DNA of 64,000 nucleotides, from the NCBI GenBank assembly GCA_039720395.1, contig CM077822.1, forward strand, positions 23,891,267-23,955,266, written 5' to 3'. This stretch comes from Liquidambar formosana. Taxonomy: Eukaryota; Streptophyta; Magnoliopsida; Saxifragales; Altingiaceae. Under the pieces are notes generated by a model that saw only the letters and a list, made by a program, of their open reading frames with translations, ran no database searches and was not told the DNA's origin. Each line of letters begins with the position of its first letter. Position 1 is the first letter of the stretch. Shown one piece after another: positions 10,901 through 23,649 of this stretch. The position numbers and the translations under genes were made by a program.

Positions 10901-11299
10901 CTCCACAACTTGGAGAAACCCGACATCTAATTGTTTAGTTACCTCTTCTTTTACTTTCAAAGCCCATTCTGGTTTTAATCTTCTTAATTTTTGCTTTATA
11001 GGCTTTTTAGTGGGATTAGTGGGGATGTAATGTTGCACTATATCTGGATCAATACCAGGCATGTCCTCATAAGACCATGCGAAGGCCTCTACATTGGCTT
11101 TTAGAAGTATTATCAATTTTTCTTTTTCAACAGGAGAAAGAGTTATCCCAATTTTAATTATCCTTGGCAATTCATCTGTCCTTAGATTGATTTATTCTAA
11201 TTCATCCATGTTAGGTTCGGTAACGCCCCTTTTCCTTTGCTCGACGAGCTCCGGGGGGACGTCATTCCTAGGATCTATATCCATGCCATAGATATCCAT
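7940..11299 (-). pseudogene. pol: pol of element 1: reverse transcriptase, RNase H, second RNase H, integrase
   Basis: A 3360-nt frame starts at the ATG at 11299 (MDIYGMDIDPRND). The order is RT (KVRMCVDF, FMDGFSGYNQIKM, catalytic YVDD near 10530), connection and Ty3 RNase H, then an archaeal-type RNase H (VYFDGAS...GYGIG block), then integrase with an H-H-C-C zinc motif and a DDE core (VAIDYFTKWVEA, SDNGQHF). The second RNase H marks Tat-type elements. Stops: 11192, 10688, 10595, 10436 and 8801, all in frame with no frameshift. Length equals that of element 3 pol exactly. It converges on the plus-strand DUF7745-like gene. Confidence 0.93.
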
Positions 11300-11501
11300 A
11301 GAAGAGAGAAAGGAAACACTGCAAATAATGAAAAAAAACACACTTTATTGACTGAACTAACAAAACAAAACAAAGAAAAGAAAACACATGTGCCACAACT
11401 AGGGAACGACTCCTAACTCCACAAGGTGGGCTAGGCAGACACACTTTATTTGAAAGGAAAGCTAAGACAAGCTACTAAGGAACCTATAAGCTACTATCAG
11501 G
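11300..11501 (-). other. Gap between gag-pro and pol, possible spliced intron
   Basis: gag-pro ends in a stop and pol resumes in a new ATG frame about 200 nt later. The gap contains AATAAAGTGTG motifs and ends with a T-rich run and TTTGCAG just before the pol start, like a 3' splice site. Ogre elements are known to splice an intron at this place. No confident donor was found. Confidence 0.45.
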
Positions 11502-14500
11502 TTAGTCGAGATCTTCGCCCTCAAGAACTTCTGCAATGGTACCCTCTTCAAGATACCAATTAAGGAGCGGCACGGCTGCATGGTGAATTGAAGAACACTC
11601 GAGATCTGATTCGTCCACAGCAAGAACCGTATCTTGAAACATTGTAACCATGGCTTCCGAATCCATCTGTTCTGCCCAGTCCTCGCTCTTTTTTTCCCAA
11701 TAGTCATCATTAATCGCTTCATCATCAACCATTGTTGCAGTGATGGCATACCACTCAGTGAAGAATATTTCAAACCCCGGAACTCTCGCCTTGGTCGCTT
11801 TGTCAATGGATGGTACGGGGAACCCACAGAATAGGAAATCCTCCCTCTCCTTAACAAAGTAACCATTCAAGGTAGGTCGGTATGGCGAGATTCTAATATT
11901 TGACACCCTCCCTTCTGCTTTTGCTTTGACCCTTTCTCTGCTTCTCTGCAACATCTCTATACGGTCCTTCTTGGAAGGCTCATACCCCAATCCGAAGGTG
12001 TAGGTGACAATGCGGCTCTGAACGGATATCGGTATGCCTTGCTGACGGTGTCCTAGTCCCATGCCTGGGAAGAAACTCATTTTCTTCATTATATTCCCCA
12101 TATGCAAATTGCTATGAGGGCAAAAGTCGAGAGGTATCAACTCTCTCTGTTCTGGCTCTTTCTCTATGCATTGAACATACTCGAACCTAGACAATGGTGC
12201 TCTAGCGGGCTCGGGTTTGATCTCGCAAATGGGTACCCCCGACGACTTCAAGTCATAATCACCTTGGGGTGTGACGATGGCCCTTTCATAAGGGAACTTG
12301 ACTTTTTGGTGCAATGAAGAAGGGACAGCCCTTGCGGGGTGAATCCAAGGTCTCCCCAACAAGAGGTTGAAGCACGACGGGACATCCAGCACTTGGAACT
12401 CCACTCTGAATTCTGTAGACCCCATAATCAGTGGCAGGGTGACCACTCCAATCACCTCTCTGCGGGTGTTATCATAAGCTCTCACTATTTGCCCGGATGG
12501 CACGAAGTCTGTTGGATCTAACCCCAAGACGGTGGCAGTTTTGAGAGGACACACATTAAGAGTGGAACCATTGTCGATCAGGACTGTCGGAACCCTCTTT
12601 CCCTTGGTGTCGACAGTGATGTACATGGCTTGTGAATGGCTAGGTCGACTTTTAGGTAGGTCTGCCTCTAAGAACACAATGGTTGAGTTCTTCGAGGTTG
12701 GATTCACCAAGTTCACCAAATTTTTCGGAGATGTGTCAACGGGAACTTGTATCTGGTTGAGCAACTTCAAGATTGTCTGCCTGTGCTTATAAGAGGCCAT
12801 GAGTAAACCCCATATAGTGATGTTGGCATTAGTTTTTCTCAATTGCCTAAGCACTTTGTCTTCCTCTTCTTGCAGGTCGAGGTGGCGATTACCTTCCAAG
12901 TCCCCCAATGGGTTGTCAGATTCTAGGTGTGGAGGCTTGAAATGGCGACCCCCTCTAGTTATGTGCTCCACCTCGTCATCGCTCATCCACATATCATCAA
13001 TCTCACCTACGTCACCCATGAGGTCATCCCATGTGATTGTGTCGATCTCTTCCATTTGGACTTCCTCTGGTAACTCATCCCAACCTATGGGGATTATAGG
13101 CTCATCAGGGATGGGGTCGGGGTAGAGTACATAGTAATCAAACTTTCCAGACGACTCTCCTAACAAACCCACTTTAGGATCTCCTACCTCAAACCTTTCT
13201 TTCAATTGTCGCTGCATGGACTTCTTTGGCAATACCAAAACCTTTTGATCAATAAGGTCTTGAACTACCTTTTTCAGTATAACACAGTCCTCCGTATCAT
13301 GTCCGGGCACCTGATGGTACAAACAGAATTGGTGGGGAGTCGAAAGCCTCGGCTTTGAATGGCATGGCAATATGAGCCCTTTATCACAACATTGGTGGAA
13401 AACTTGAGTCAAGGTCATGGGAAGCGGCGTGTATTGCTTTATGGGTTGACGGGATTGGGACGAGCCAAGCTCAATGGCATTTATGTTATTAGGAGGAGGC
13501 ACATTGTGAGTGGGGAGGGGATTTCGAGTGACATTTGGGCGGTTTGGTGCGGTGGGTGGTGAAATGATCTGCTTGTCAAGCAAATCTTGAATTTCATGGC
13601 GGAGGCGGTAACAGCGGTTGGTTGGATGGCCTTTGGCTTGGTGGAACTTGCAATACTCATTTTCATTGTAGCTTTTGGGTAATGGGTTTGGTGGAGGCCT
13701 TGGGTCGAGGGGTTTCAGGAGGTCACGGCTTCTCAGTTTTTCAAAGACTCTTTCGAGTGGCATGTATAGCTCGGTGAATTGGCGAGGTGAGGTGGATTCA
13801 TTTAGGGAGAAGGGGCGAGCGGGTTGGGTAATGGTATTAACCTCGGCATTGGGTTTTCCTCCAAAGTTTATCCTTCAACTCCTTTGGACCTCCTTCGTTT
13901 TGATTGTTCCATCAGCGATCGCATCTTCAACTTGTGTGCCAGCCCCAACAAGAGCTTTGAAGTTCGGAAAGTAGTGAGCAAAGAGGTGCTTGTGATATAT
14001 GGGCAACAAGTTCTTCACCACCAACTGAATCTGGTCTTCCTCATTCGGTTTGTCTGTCATTTTGGAAGCCTTTTTTCTCCACCTAGTGATGAAGTCGGAG
14101 AAAGTCTCATTAACCCCTTGCTTAGTGGTTTCCAAGTCCCTTCGCGTGACATCCACTTCAGTGTTATACTTGTAATGGTCCGTGAATGCATTGCACACAT
14201 CCTCCCAGGTCTTGGTTCTGTTCTCCTCTAATGACAAAAACCATTTCAAGGCGGAACTCGCTAATGACTCGTGAAACATTTGAGCCAATAACTTATCGTT
14301 CACCCCTCGAGGATGCATAGCTCGCACATACATCTTGAGGTGGGTTTTAGGACAGCCTATATCGTCGAATTTTTCCAACTCCAGCATCTTAAATTGTAAC
14401 GAGATGCGAGCCTTTGGGAACAAGGACAGAGTACGGATGTCCACCATATCATCAGATCTGCGGATTCCCTTCAAAGTTCGTTCTAAGGCCTCAACCTTGT

Positions 14501-14882
14501 TTGCCAGGACGGTTGAGCTCTCTCTTGATGTGGCTTTGGTTTCCCCTTCTTTGGTCTTGGGTGGCTCTCCCCCCTTTCCAAATGGTTCCTCAGCAGATTT
14601 GGAATCATTGGATCCTTGATTGTTATCAGTGGCACGGGCCCTAGATTCAGGTTCAGAGTTCTTCTATCGAATGTCTTGAGCTAACTTGAGTGCAGTCTCG
14701 GATACCTGGGTAGTGTGGTCAAGCTTTTCCATGATAGCTTTCAAAGTAGCCTCAAGGTTAAAACCCCGGTTGCTAGTTCTTTCCTCGGCCATATCTGACT
14801 CGGTGACAGAATCAGCACTGACTAGGCGCCCTTGTTGATTACGGATCCAAGCCAGCACGTCTCTCCTTCTAACATAGGGCAA
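11502..14882 (-). pseudogene. gag-pro: gag-pro of element 1
   Basis: A single 3381-nt frame is broken only by stops at 14664 (TAG) and 13875 (CGA to TGA). The N-terminal half is a retrotransposon Gag core (FKMLELEKFD, KTHLKMYVRAMHP, DFITRWRKKASKM). Two zinc-binding C-H-H-C motifs follow (YCKFHQAKGHPTNRC, FCLYHQVPGHDTEDC). The protease has active site LIDNGS and flap-side motif LLGRPWIH. The N-terminal start is uncertain: MPYVRRRDVLAW opens the frame, but an internal Met before AEERTSN is also possible. Gag packages the RNA and the protease matures the particle (family knowledge). Confidence 0.9.
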
Positions 14883-15549
14883 ACACTCAATTTTTGAGCC
14901 TAAGGGTCCATCCTAAGCTTCCATAATTATCTCAAAATTTTTACAACATACACCCTTAATTAGTTCTCTTAACCAATTACCCTTGCGGGGGTCATGGGGA
15001 AGGGTACGTGTTAAGGATGTAAGATGTAAAGTTTCCTTTAATTACCCACTCAATCAACAAAGTATGGCAACACATCACAAACACGGCAGCATATCATCAC
15101 AACAAGATGTGTGCATATAGGTAATCCAACGGTGTCCTAGAAGGCCCATTACATGCAATTCTTTCTTTTAAGAGGGTAGGCTAGGGTCCTCAACTTTGCT
15201 TGTACCAATCTTTATACCTAACCACATGTGACATCAGGAATGTTGCGTGGGTCCAATAGTACGTGATTGATCCATTTGATATGCCCAAGGGTACTTGGCA
15301 AGAGAGGTTTGATAGCTTCGCCCAACACATGGAATCAGGAAAACCAAGGTCGAACTAGGCTATCAGTTGGCAAGGATACATCGAGGGACAATCGAGTGAT
15401 CATGCAACAGTAGCGCACACAATGCAATAAATAAAAGCACACAATCAAGCGGATGCAAGTGATTGATTTTATTAAACAATAAGAAATTAATTTAGCCCAA
15501 TCAAATTAAATGAGTCTAGCCCTCGATATCCCCAGTGGAGTCGCTAAAC
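14883..15549 (-). other. Leader and primer-binding site of element 1
   Basis: There is no gene in this stretch. Next to the LTR the sense strand reads TTTAGCGACTCCACTGGGG (about 15529-15547). That is one C-to-T-type change from TGGCGACTCCACTGGGG, which looks like the primer site reported for Ogre/Tat-type elements (a tRNA-Arg type, from memory). The rest shows nothing recognisable. Confidence 0.6.
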
Positions 15550-15784
15550 TGTGGACCCCGAAAAACGGCCCACAAGGATTTGGCGGAAAGAAAGATTCGA
15601 ATATATGGGATGGGTGAAAGACAACAAACAAAAAGGAGTCGCCACCTCATTTTTTAGGGAAAAGAGGAAAACCACAAAAATGTTTTATTTTCAAAACCAC
15701 ATGACTCCATTAAAGGAAAAGCAAAGTCTTTGAAACCAGAAAATTGGATTCGGGGGCTAAGTTACGACGTGGGAAGGTTCTGGG

Positions 15785-17432
15785 TGTTGGGAATCGATCA
15801 AGAGGGAAAAATAGAAGTGCGGAATATAAAATTTTTCCCTGCGATTCCCAATCCCTGAATCTAACTATGCATAACACAAAATCAAACCCTAACTACAAAG
15901 AGGGTTAGAACACTTACAGAATTTTTGTCTTCTCCTTTTTGCTCCGAGCTTTGATTCCGGACAGTGGTGAATGAGTAGCCCAAGTGTGCTGCCTTCAACG
16001 GTATCCACACCTAGCTAGAGCTTTAAGTCCTTTCCTTCTTTCCCATGTTGTTGCTAGAGTAGGAGAAGAGAGGAAAGAGAGAGAGGGAGGCTGGAAATTC
16101 TGGCCAGCCCTTGGGGAGTTCAACTTATGATGATGTCACACATCATAGTGTGACTTATATAGTCCACACTAAGGGGGCCGGCCCTAGGGGGAAACCCTAT
16201 TAGGGTTTTATGCAATTTCTCTAAATTGCACAATAACCCCTATAAATTATATCAAATATAAATAGGCCTTAAAGAACTATTCTTTATGCACTCATACCCT
16301 TTCTCTCATAGACTTTAAAGCTCATCTTGCATGATCAGTGTGTGACCCATTGGGTTCACATCATCAAGTAGTAGGAATAGCACGAGGTGTGCACAATGGA
16401 ACTATTTCCATTTAGGGTCTAATTGGAACTCCTTCCAATTCCCTAATTGATTATAACTCACTTATATCAATTAGGGCTTCTACTAACCATGAGTAACACC
16501 TAGCATATGGCTCATGGTGTGGTCCTTAATGAGGTGAATAGTCATTTACAAAGAACCCTTCTGTTATAGTTTATAGGTTACAATTGCATCCTTCCTTCAA
16601 CACAATGTCTCCAATTGAACTAATAGGACATGGAAGTCTGTTAAGTACCTAGTTCAATTTCTTTATACTCATTCATAAATATCAACTCATTGATAAACTC
16701 ATGAAACTCTTTTCATATTCATCCTACCATGGCCATGGATTTAATGAGTTATATTATGAATGCTATATGAGACATTCTCTCTCTTTTTCCTAAGAGTGAT
16801 GGATCCCTTGTTGATCACTCACATGCCTTCATACACATAGCAGTAGGGCCAATGAACACCTTTGCAGACCCCTGAATAGATCTGCACTTAGTGTTATCAA
16901 ACTTCTAAAGCTACATGCATAAGGCAACTATGGTATCTCAGGTCTAAGGATTACTTGTACCACTATAACAATGAGAAACTGATTGACAGGCAGGATAAAA
17001 CTCCATTCAGTTTATCTCATATCTTTGGTCACATTCAGTGTACCTATTCTCGCAATAGGCACCCACTTGTTGGTTGTACTGTCTCCACACAAATAGCTTG
17101 AGACTAGCTATCCTCCTATAGAGTCAACCTAACAAGTGCTAGTCCTATGGTTCATTACTGTCCATTATAGTGAACCTTCAACTAGGAATGCTTTAGGAGT
17201 TTAGTACAGAGATATATCTATAGTCTCAAAATTACAACTCTTTGTAATTCCATATTCTCAACTCTAACTCCATGGACATATTATGTAAATATAAATGATG
17301 CATATAAACATAAAAGAATAAGCCCTTTTATTAAATCAATAATAAATGTGACATACATAAATGAAATCAAATGATTGTTCCTAATCCCTAAACAATCATC
17401 TCTATGATTGGCTCTAGGGCATAATCCTAACA
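15785..17432 (-). mobile_element. Solo copia LTR in the LTR of element 1
   Basis: The 1648-bp LTR runs TGTTGGGAATC to TCCTAACA and is flanked by the 5-bp duplication CTGGG (15780-15784 and 17433-17437). In reverse complement it matches the copia LTRs at 38000 and 46106. No internal region remains, so it arose by LTR-LTR recombination. Confidence 0.93.
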
Positions 17433-19230
17433 CTGGGCAAAAGCCCATAGGCACCCACATCGCCCGAGTTGGTCTCTTAATTTAATTGGGCTAACTTAAG
17501 ATCTTTTTCACTCAAATATCATCATATATCATCACAAGGCAGCATGCATATCATATATTCCATCCAAACATCCATGCACAATCACTCAAATAAAACAAAA
17601 CAAAAAGAAGAAAAAAAAAAAGAAAAGCCTAGGATACTTGGATCCTAGAACGGACTTGAGCCTCACGAAGAGTGCCTACGTACCATGCAGCGAAATACAT
17701 GGATCAAAGTCCACGTAGTTCGAAAAGAATAGGGTTACAACCTAATACAAACCTATGGTAAAAATCCTAGGTTTCCTTATTTGAAAATACATTGATTTAG
17801 TCTTAAGTTGAAAACTTCCACAAGAGGAAAACTTTGATAGAAAACCAAAATTTTATTTTTAAAGGAAACTTTTGATAAACACCATATGTTTGTATTAAGA
17901 AGTAACCCTAGGAGGGAGAAGAGAAAGGAAAGAAAAAGAAAGGTGAAATGGGGCACCTTCAAACCCTACTTACCTGAGCGCAAAAGCTCCAATCATTAGC
18001 CATTTCAGACTATAGCAACCCTATTTGCAATAGGACAAGTATTGTACCTGTTTGCACCCTTACAAGTGTACAAAATCATGCAAAGAAAGCAATATGCAAA
18101 TCTGGACAGAACCTTGACAAGGCCTAAAATCATCCATTAATCATGCAAACAACAAGAATAATGAATAACTAAGGACTCTAACTCAATCCTACATGCAATG
18201 ACCTGACTAACATGCATAAAACCTACCAAAGACACACTAACAAGCAACTGCAATAATATCAATAAACATGATAACAAAGCACATTTTAACAAAAAAGATG
18301 ATATTTTATGTAAAATATGAAAATAGGCCTCCATACGGCGAGCTTTCTTAAGCGAAACTATCCTAAGATAATTTCACGTAAAAAAGTCATTATGGGGAGG
18401 TGCAATCAACATATCCTACGTAAAATATATATACTAGAACATAATAGAAGAGATTTCACGCTTAAACACATCACAGAAGACTCTCATGCGAGACCCTACT
18501 CAACGAAAAGGATAATTATCCTTAAAAAAGGATAATGTCTCCAAAAAACCTATAAAACATACTATATGAATGCAAACCTAGCATGATTCAACTATATACA
18601 GCATATATAGAATGACTATGATGAGAACTACTCAAAAAACTAAGCTAAGCATGCTGTATAGGACTTGTGTGAATTCAGGGTTATCGAAACCCTAATTTCA
18701 CAATCATGCATTACGACCTATGAAACAACTCTAACACATGCTCAAATTATCATGAATCATTCATATAACATATATTAACTAACAGGAGCATCAATTCATG
18801 GTAACAATCACAGCAACCTAGACATGTGAACTATGCATGATTTAAGAGGATAGAACGAATAAGGCTATCGAATCCTTGGTAAACCAGGGATTATCAAGCA
18901 TATAAAGCCATAAACCATCTCAAAATCATTCATATAATGTCACATAAACATTGAATTCAATCCATAAAAAGAGCAATTTCATGCACTATAACTATCCTAG
19001 GAGAAGAAAAAGAAGGAGAAGGAGGAGAAGCAGAAAACTCATGTTCAGCATTAAAGGGGCATGCTTACCTCTTGTAGACTCTTCCTTGTCTTCAAACCTC
19101 TTGTTTCCTTGCTTGCTTGGGGTTGAAGAGCCTCTTCTTGATGTCCTTCTAGTTCTCCAAACTTGTAGCTCCCTCTCTATCTAAGTGTAAAGTGCAATTA
19201 ACCTCTTCCTATGTGCTGAATACCATGTCC

Positions 19231-19506
19231 TTTATATAGAGAACTGACCCCCTAAACCAATGGCTAAGATTAATTCATTAAATAATGATCCTAGAGCTAT
19301 TAGAGACTCTCTTGGTGCTCAAACAACTCAAACTTACACACTCCTAAGAGCAAACAAGTTGTTTTGGCGCAGGAAACCGTCAAAAGAGGGAGAGAAGAGT
19401 AAGAATTTGAGTTGAGGAAGGATTCCTCGGGTGACCAACTAGGCCTGGACGGTTAGCCGTCTGGGCCTAGACGGCTGACCGTCCAGCCTCGGACGGTCGC
19501 CCAAGG
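19231..19506 (-). promoter_or_regulatory. LTR promoter of element 1 with palindrome module
   Basis: The TATA box is the reverse complement of 19231-19238. The palindrome module is 19425-19506, 186 bp upstream in the direction of transcription. The same 186-187 bp spacing is found in the LTRs of elements 2 and 3. This should drive gag-pro-pol RNA. Confidence 0.65.
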
Positions 19507-20206
19507 CCCTCCTATTTTCACTTCGGTTTTGACTCCCACTTGCTGTAGAAGTCCTAAAATCTTCAAATTAAGTCCGATTTTGACGAAATAAAAACCAAAA
19601 CGACCATGTTTTAAAGGGGAACACATTTTTAGGCATTTTAGGATAAAAATCCTTAACCATGGGTGCATGGTTAGGTTTTACAAAGGTGGTTAACCATGGT
19701 GCCTCACCGTCGCTAAGCTGGGTTTGTACACAAGGTCGAACCGAATGCTTTCCCAATCGAAAATCGATCTTTCTAAACATGTTTAGGACATAAATAAAGC
19801 CCAATTGAAGTTAAATGATAGAAAATTGGTTGGGTCTTATGAGTCAATTTGAGCAAACCAAAAAAGGGTCTTTTAGCCAACCCGAACCATTACGAGCCGA
19901 TTTGATCTTAAACCATTAATTCATGAAATTGAACCTCTATATGGACTCTATGTACTCATATGAACTTGATGGAATGACTCGGGATTCATTCCAAAGTCAA
20001 ATGGAAAATATACGGCTTAAAAGACGATTATGCCCTTTAAGTCGCAAAAGTTCTTATTGACTATCGAGATCCAAATCACTTCAAAATTCATACACATGAT
20101 ATTCAACGCCATAGAAACTCAATGCAAAAGACTAGACTCAAAAAGGACTCAAAATCCTACATGAAATTATATGTCCTAGCTAAGGTGATAAAAATGGGGT
20201 GTGACA

Positions 20207-20615
20207 TTAGGATTTAACTTCCTTTGCATTTCACGAATTGGCTTGGCATTCTCCTCAAGATGAATGCGGTGCATGCAAATGGAAGGGTTAATCCCTTTTA
20301 AATCAGCCACAGACCATCCTATAGCACCCATATGTTCTTTAAGCATGCTCATAAGTTGACTTTCCTGTTCAGTAGTCAAGTTAGATGCTATAATGACTGG
20401 AAGGGTGTCATAAGGTCCTAAGAATGCATACTTAAGTGTATCGGGGAGTGGCTTCAACTCAAGTTTAGGAGGCACTTCAGTGGAAGGAATGGTAGGTTCA
20501 CTAGATAATGGAGGCAAAGACTCAAATTTGGATTTCCAAGGTGCATGATCCAGAAGGGATGGTAGTTCAAGTATAGCATTCACATCCTCAATAGATTTTT
20601 CAATATCAAACTCAT
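20207..20615 (-). mobile_element. Athila-like Ty3/gypsy fragment (region just before RT)
   Basis: This 409-bp piece encodes, on the minus strand, the segment linking protease and RT of Athila-type elements, recognised by LKYAFLG, LPVIIASNLT, GWSVADLKGI and MQRKLNPN. It is wedged between the outer LTR ends of elements 1 and 2. It is thus the older landing site of both, and the frame runs off into both flanking LTRs. The bordering bases TTAGG (20207-20211) and CTCAT (20611-20615) are candidate target-site sequences. Confidence 0.8.
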
Positions 20616-23600
20616 TGTGAACCCTGGAAAACGGCCCACAAGGATTTGGCGGAAAAAGAAGATTCGTATATATGGGATGGGTGAAAGACAATCAAACAAA
20701 AAGGAGTCGCCACCTCATTTTTTAGGGAAAAGAGGAAAACCACAAAAAATGTTTTATTTTCAAAACCACATGACTCCATTAAAGGAAAAGCAAATTCTTT
20801 GAAACCAGAAAATTGGATTCGGGGGCTAAGTTACGACGTGGGAAGGTTTTGGGCAAAAGCCCATAGGCACCCACATCGCCCGAGTTGGTCTCTTAATTTA
20901 ATTGGGCTAACTTAAGATCTTTTTCACTCAAATATCATCATATATCATCACAAGGCAGCATGCATATCATATATCCCATCTAATCATCTCATGCACAATC
21001 ACTCAAATAAAACAAAACAAAAACAAAGGAAAAGAAAAGAAAAAGCCTAGGATACTTGGATCCTAGAACGGACTTGAGCCTCACGAAGAGCGCCTACGTA
21101 CCATGCAGCGAAATACATGGATCAAAGTCCACGTAGTTCGAAAAGAATAAGGTTACAACCTAATACAAACCTATGGTAAAAACCCTAGGTTTCCTTATTT
21201 GAAAATATATTGATTTAATCCAAAACTGAAACTTCCACAAGAGGAAAACTTTGATAGAAAACCAGAATTTTAGCAATAAAGGAAACCTTTGATAATCACC
21301 ATAGGCTCGTATTAAGAAATAACCCTAGGAGGGAGAAGAGAAAAGAAAGAAGAAAAGTGAATTAGGGCACTTCATACCCTACTTACCTGAGCGCAAAAGC
21401 TCCAATTATTAGCCATTTCAGACCATAGCGGCCCTATTTGCAATGGGACAAGCATTGTACCTGTTTGCACCCTTACAAGTGCACAAAATCATGTAAAGAG
21501 AACAAAATACTAATCTGGACAGAACCATGGCAAGGCCTAAAATTATCCATTCATCATGCAAACAACAAGAATAATGAATAACTAAGGACCCTAACTCAAT
21601 CCTACATGCAATGACCTAACTAACATGCATAAAAACCTACCAAAGACACACTAACAAGCATAAGAGACTCCAATAATATCAATAAACATGATAACAAAGC
21701 ACATTCTAACCAAAAAGATGATATTTTATATAAAATATGAAAATAAGCCTCCCTACGGCGAGCTTTCTTAAGCGAAACTATCCTAAGATAATTTCACGTA
21801 AGAAAGTCGTTATGGGGAGGTGCAATTAGCATATCCTACGTAAAATATATACCCTAGAACATAATAGAAGTGATTTCATGCTTAAACACATCACAGAAGA
21901 CTCTCATGCAAAACCTCACTCAACGAAAAGGATAATTATCTTTAAAAAAGGATAATGTCTCCAAAAGACCTATAAAACCCACTACATGAATGCAAACCTA
22001 GCATGATTCAACCATATGCAGCATATATAGAATGACTATGATGAGCAACAACTCAAAAAGCTAAGCTAAGCATGCTGTATAAGACCTACGCGATTTCAGG
22101 GTTATCGAAACCCTAATCTCACAACTATGCATTAAAACCTATGAAACAACTCTAAGACATGCTCAAATTATCATGAATATCATTCATATCATATATATTA
22201 ACTAACAGGAACATCAACACATGATAATAATCACAGCAACCTAGACATGTGGACTACGCATGATTTAAGAGGATAGAAAGAGTAATACTTTCAAATCCTT
22301 AGTAAACCAGGGATTATCCAGCATATAAAGCCATAAACTATCCTAAAATCATTCATATAACATCACATAAACATTGAATTCAATCCATAAGAGGAGCTAT
22401 TTCATGCACCATAACTATCCTAGAAGAAGAAGAAGAAGAAGAAGAAGCAGAAAATTCATGTTCAGCATTAAAGGGACATGCTTACCTCTTGTAGACTCTT
22501 CCTTGTCTTCAAACTTCTTGTTTCCTTGCTTCCTTGGGGTTGAAGAGCCTCCTCTTGAAGTCCTTCTAGCTCTCCAAACTCGTAGCTCCCTCTTTCTCTA
22601 TGTGTAAAGTGCAATTAACCTCCCCCTATGTGCTGAATATCATGTCCTTTATATAGAGAACTGACCCCCTAAACCAATGGCTAAGATTAATTCATTAAAT
22701 AATGATCCTAGGGCTATTAGAGACTCTCTTGGTGCTCAAACAACTCAAACTTACACACTCCTAAGCTCAGATAAGTTGTATTGGCGGAGGAAACCGTCAA
22801 AAGAGGGAGAAAAGAGTCAGAATTTGAGTTGAGGAAGGAGTCTCTCGGGTGACCATCTAGGCCTGGACGGTTAGTCGTCTGGGCCTAGACGGCTGACCGT
22901 CTAGCCCCGGACGGTTACCCGAGGGTCCTCTATTTTTTCTCTGCTTTTGACTCCCACTTGCTGTAGAAGTCCTAAAATCTTCAAATTAAGTTCGATTTTG
23001 ACGAAATAAAAGCCAAAACGACCGTGTTTCGAAGGGGAACACATTTTTAAGCATTTTAGGACAAAAATTATTAACCATGGGTGCATGGTTAGGTTTTACA
23101 AAGGTGGTTAACCATAATGCCTCACCGTCGCTAAGCTGGGTTTGTACACGAGGTCGAACCGAATGCTTTCCCAATCAAAAATTGATCTTTCTAAACATGT
23201 TTAGGACATAAATAAAGCCCAATTTGACTTAAATGAGAGAAAATTGATTGGGTCTTATGAGTCAATTTGAGTAAACCAAGAAAGGGTCTTTTAGCCAACC
23301 CAAACCATTACGAGCCGAATTGATCTTAAACCATTAATTCATGAAATTGAACCTATAGATAGACTCTATATAACCATATGAACTTGATGGAATGACTTGG
23401 GATCCATTCCAAGGTCAAGTGGAAAATATACGGCTTAAAAGACGATTATGCCCTTAAAGTCGCAAAAGTTCTTATTGACTATCGAAATGAACTCCAAATC
23501 ACTTCAAAATTCATACACATGATATTCAATGCCATAGAAACTCAATGGAAAAGACTAGACTCAAAAAGGACTCAAAATCCTACATGAAATGATATGTCCT

Positions 23601-23629
23601 AGCTAAGGTGACAAAAATGGGGTGTGACA
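20616..23629 (-). repeat. 3' LTR of element 2
   Basis: This 3014-bp LTR runs from TGTGAACCCT to TGTGACA and is closely similar to the LTR of element 1. A TATA box lies on the minus strand at 22648-22655, the palindrome module at 22843-22924, and GAA/AAG microsatellite sequence near 22420-22450. Confidence 0.93.
22843..22924. promoter_or_regulatory. Palindrome module, LTR copy of element 2
   Basis: An 82-nt palindrome starts TCTCGGGTGACC and ends GGTTACCCGAGG, with inner arms GGACGGTTAGTCGTCT and AGACGGCTGACCGTCT. It lies 187 bp upstream of the minus-strand TATA box. Confidence 0.8.
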
Positions 23630-23644
23630 GAAGCCCCTCATTGG
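23630..23644 (-). other. Polypurine tract of element 2
   Basis: Sense strand CCAATGAGGGGCTTC sits immediately before the LTR, identical to that of element 1. Confidence 0.85.
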
Positions 23645-23649
23645 TGAAT

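Larger units (their letters stand above)
1..20206 (-). mobile_element. Tat/Ogre-type Ty3/gypsy LTR retrotransposon, element 1 (nearly complete)
   Basis: The minus-strand order is 5' LTR (15550-20206), primer site, gag-pro (14882-11502), pol (11299-7940), then an antisense plus-strand cassette (PMD gene 3155-5822, DUF7745-like gene 6326-7612), a repeat-rich 3' region, polypurine tract (888-902) and 3' LTR (<1-887). The element is assigned to the Tat lineage because pol carries a second, archaeal-type RNase H after the usual one and because extra genes are present. The right end adjoins an Athila-like fragment, so it inserted there; the left target duplication lies outside the window. All genes carry premature stops, so this copy cannot act on its own. 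A copia solo LTR splits its 5' LTR. Confidence 0.92.
15550..20206 (-). repeat. 5' LTR of element 1, split by a solo copia LTR
   Basis: The LTR starts TGTGGACCCC after the primer site and ends TGTGACA at 20206. Without the inserted 15785-17432 it is about 3.0 kb, the same size as the LTR at 20616-23629. It holds a minus-strand TATA box (TATATAAA, 19231-19238), the palindrome module, a CTAGGAT/ATCCTAG hairpin near 17628-17650, CCTATT-TGC-AATAGG at 18020-18034, and an AAG-rich microsatellite near 18998-19040. Confidence 0.92.

Noticed and set aside
1..20206. Plus strand as the element's sense strand, with gag-pol antisense
   Set aside because: Primer site, polypurine tract, LTR TATA box and gag-pol order all point to the minus strand.
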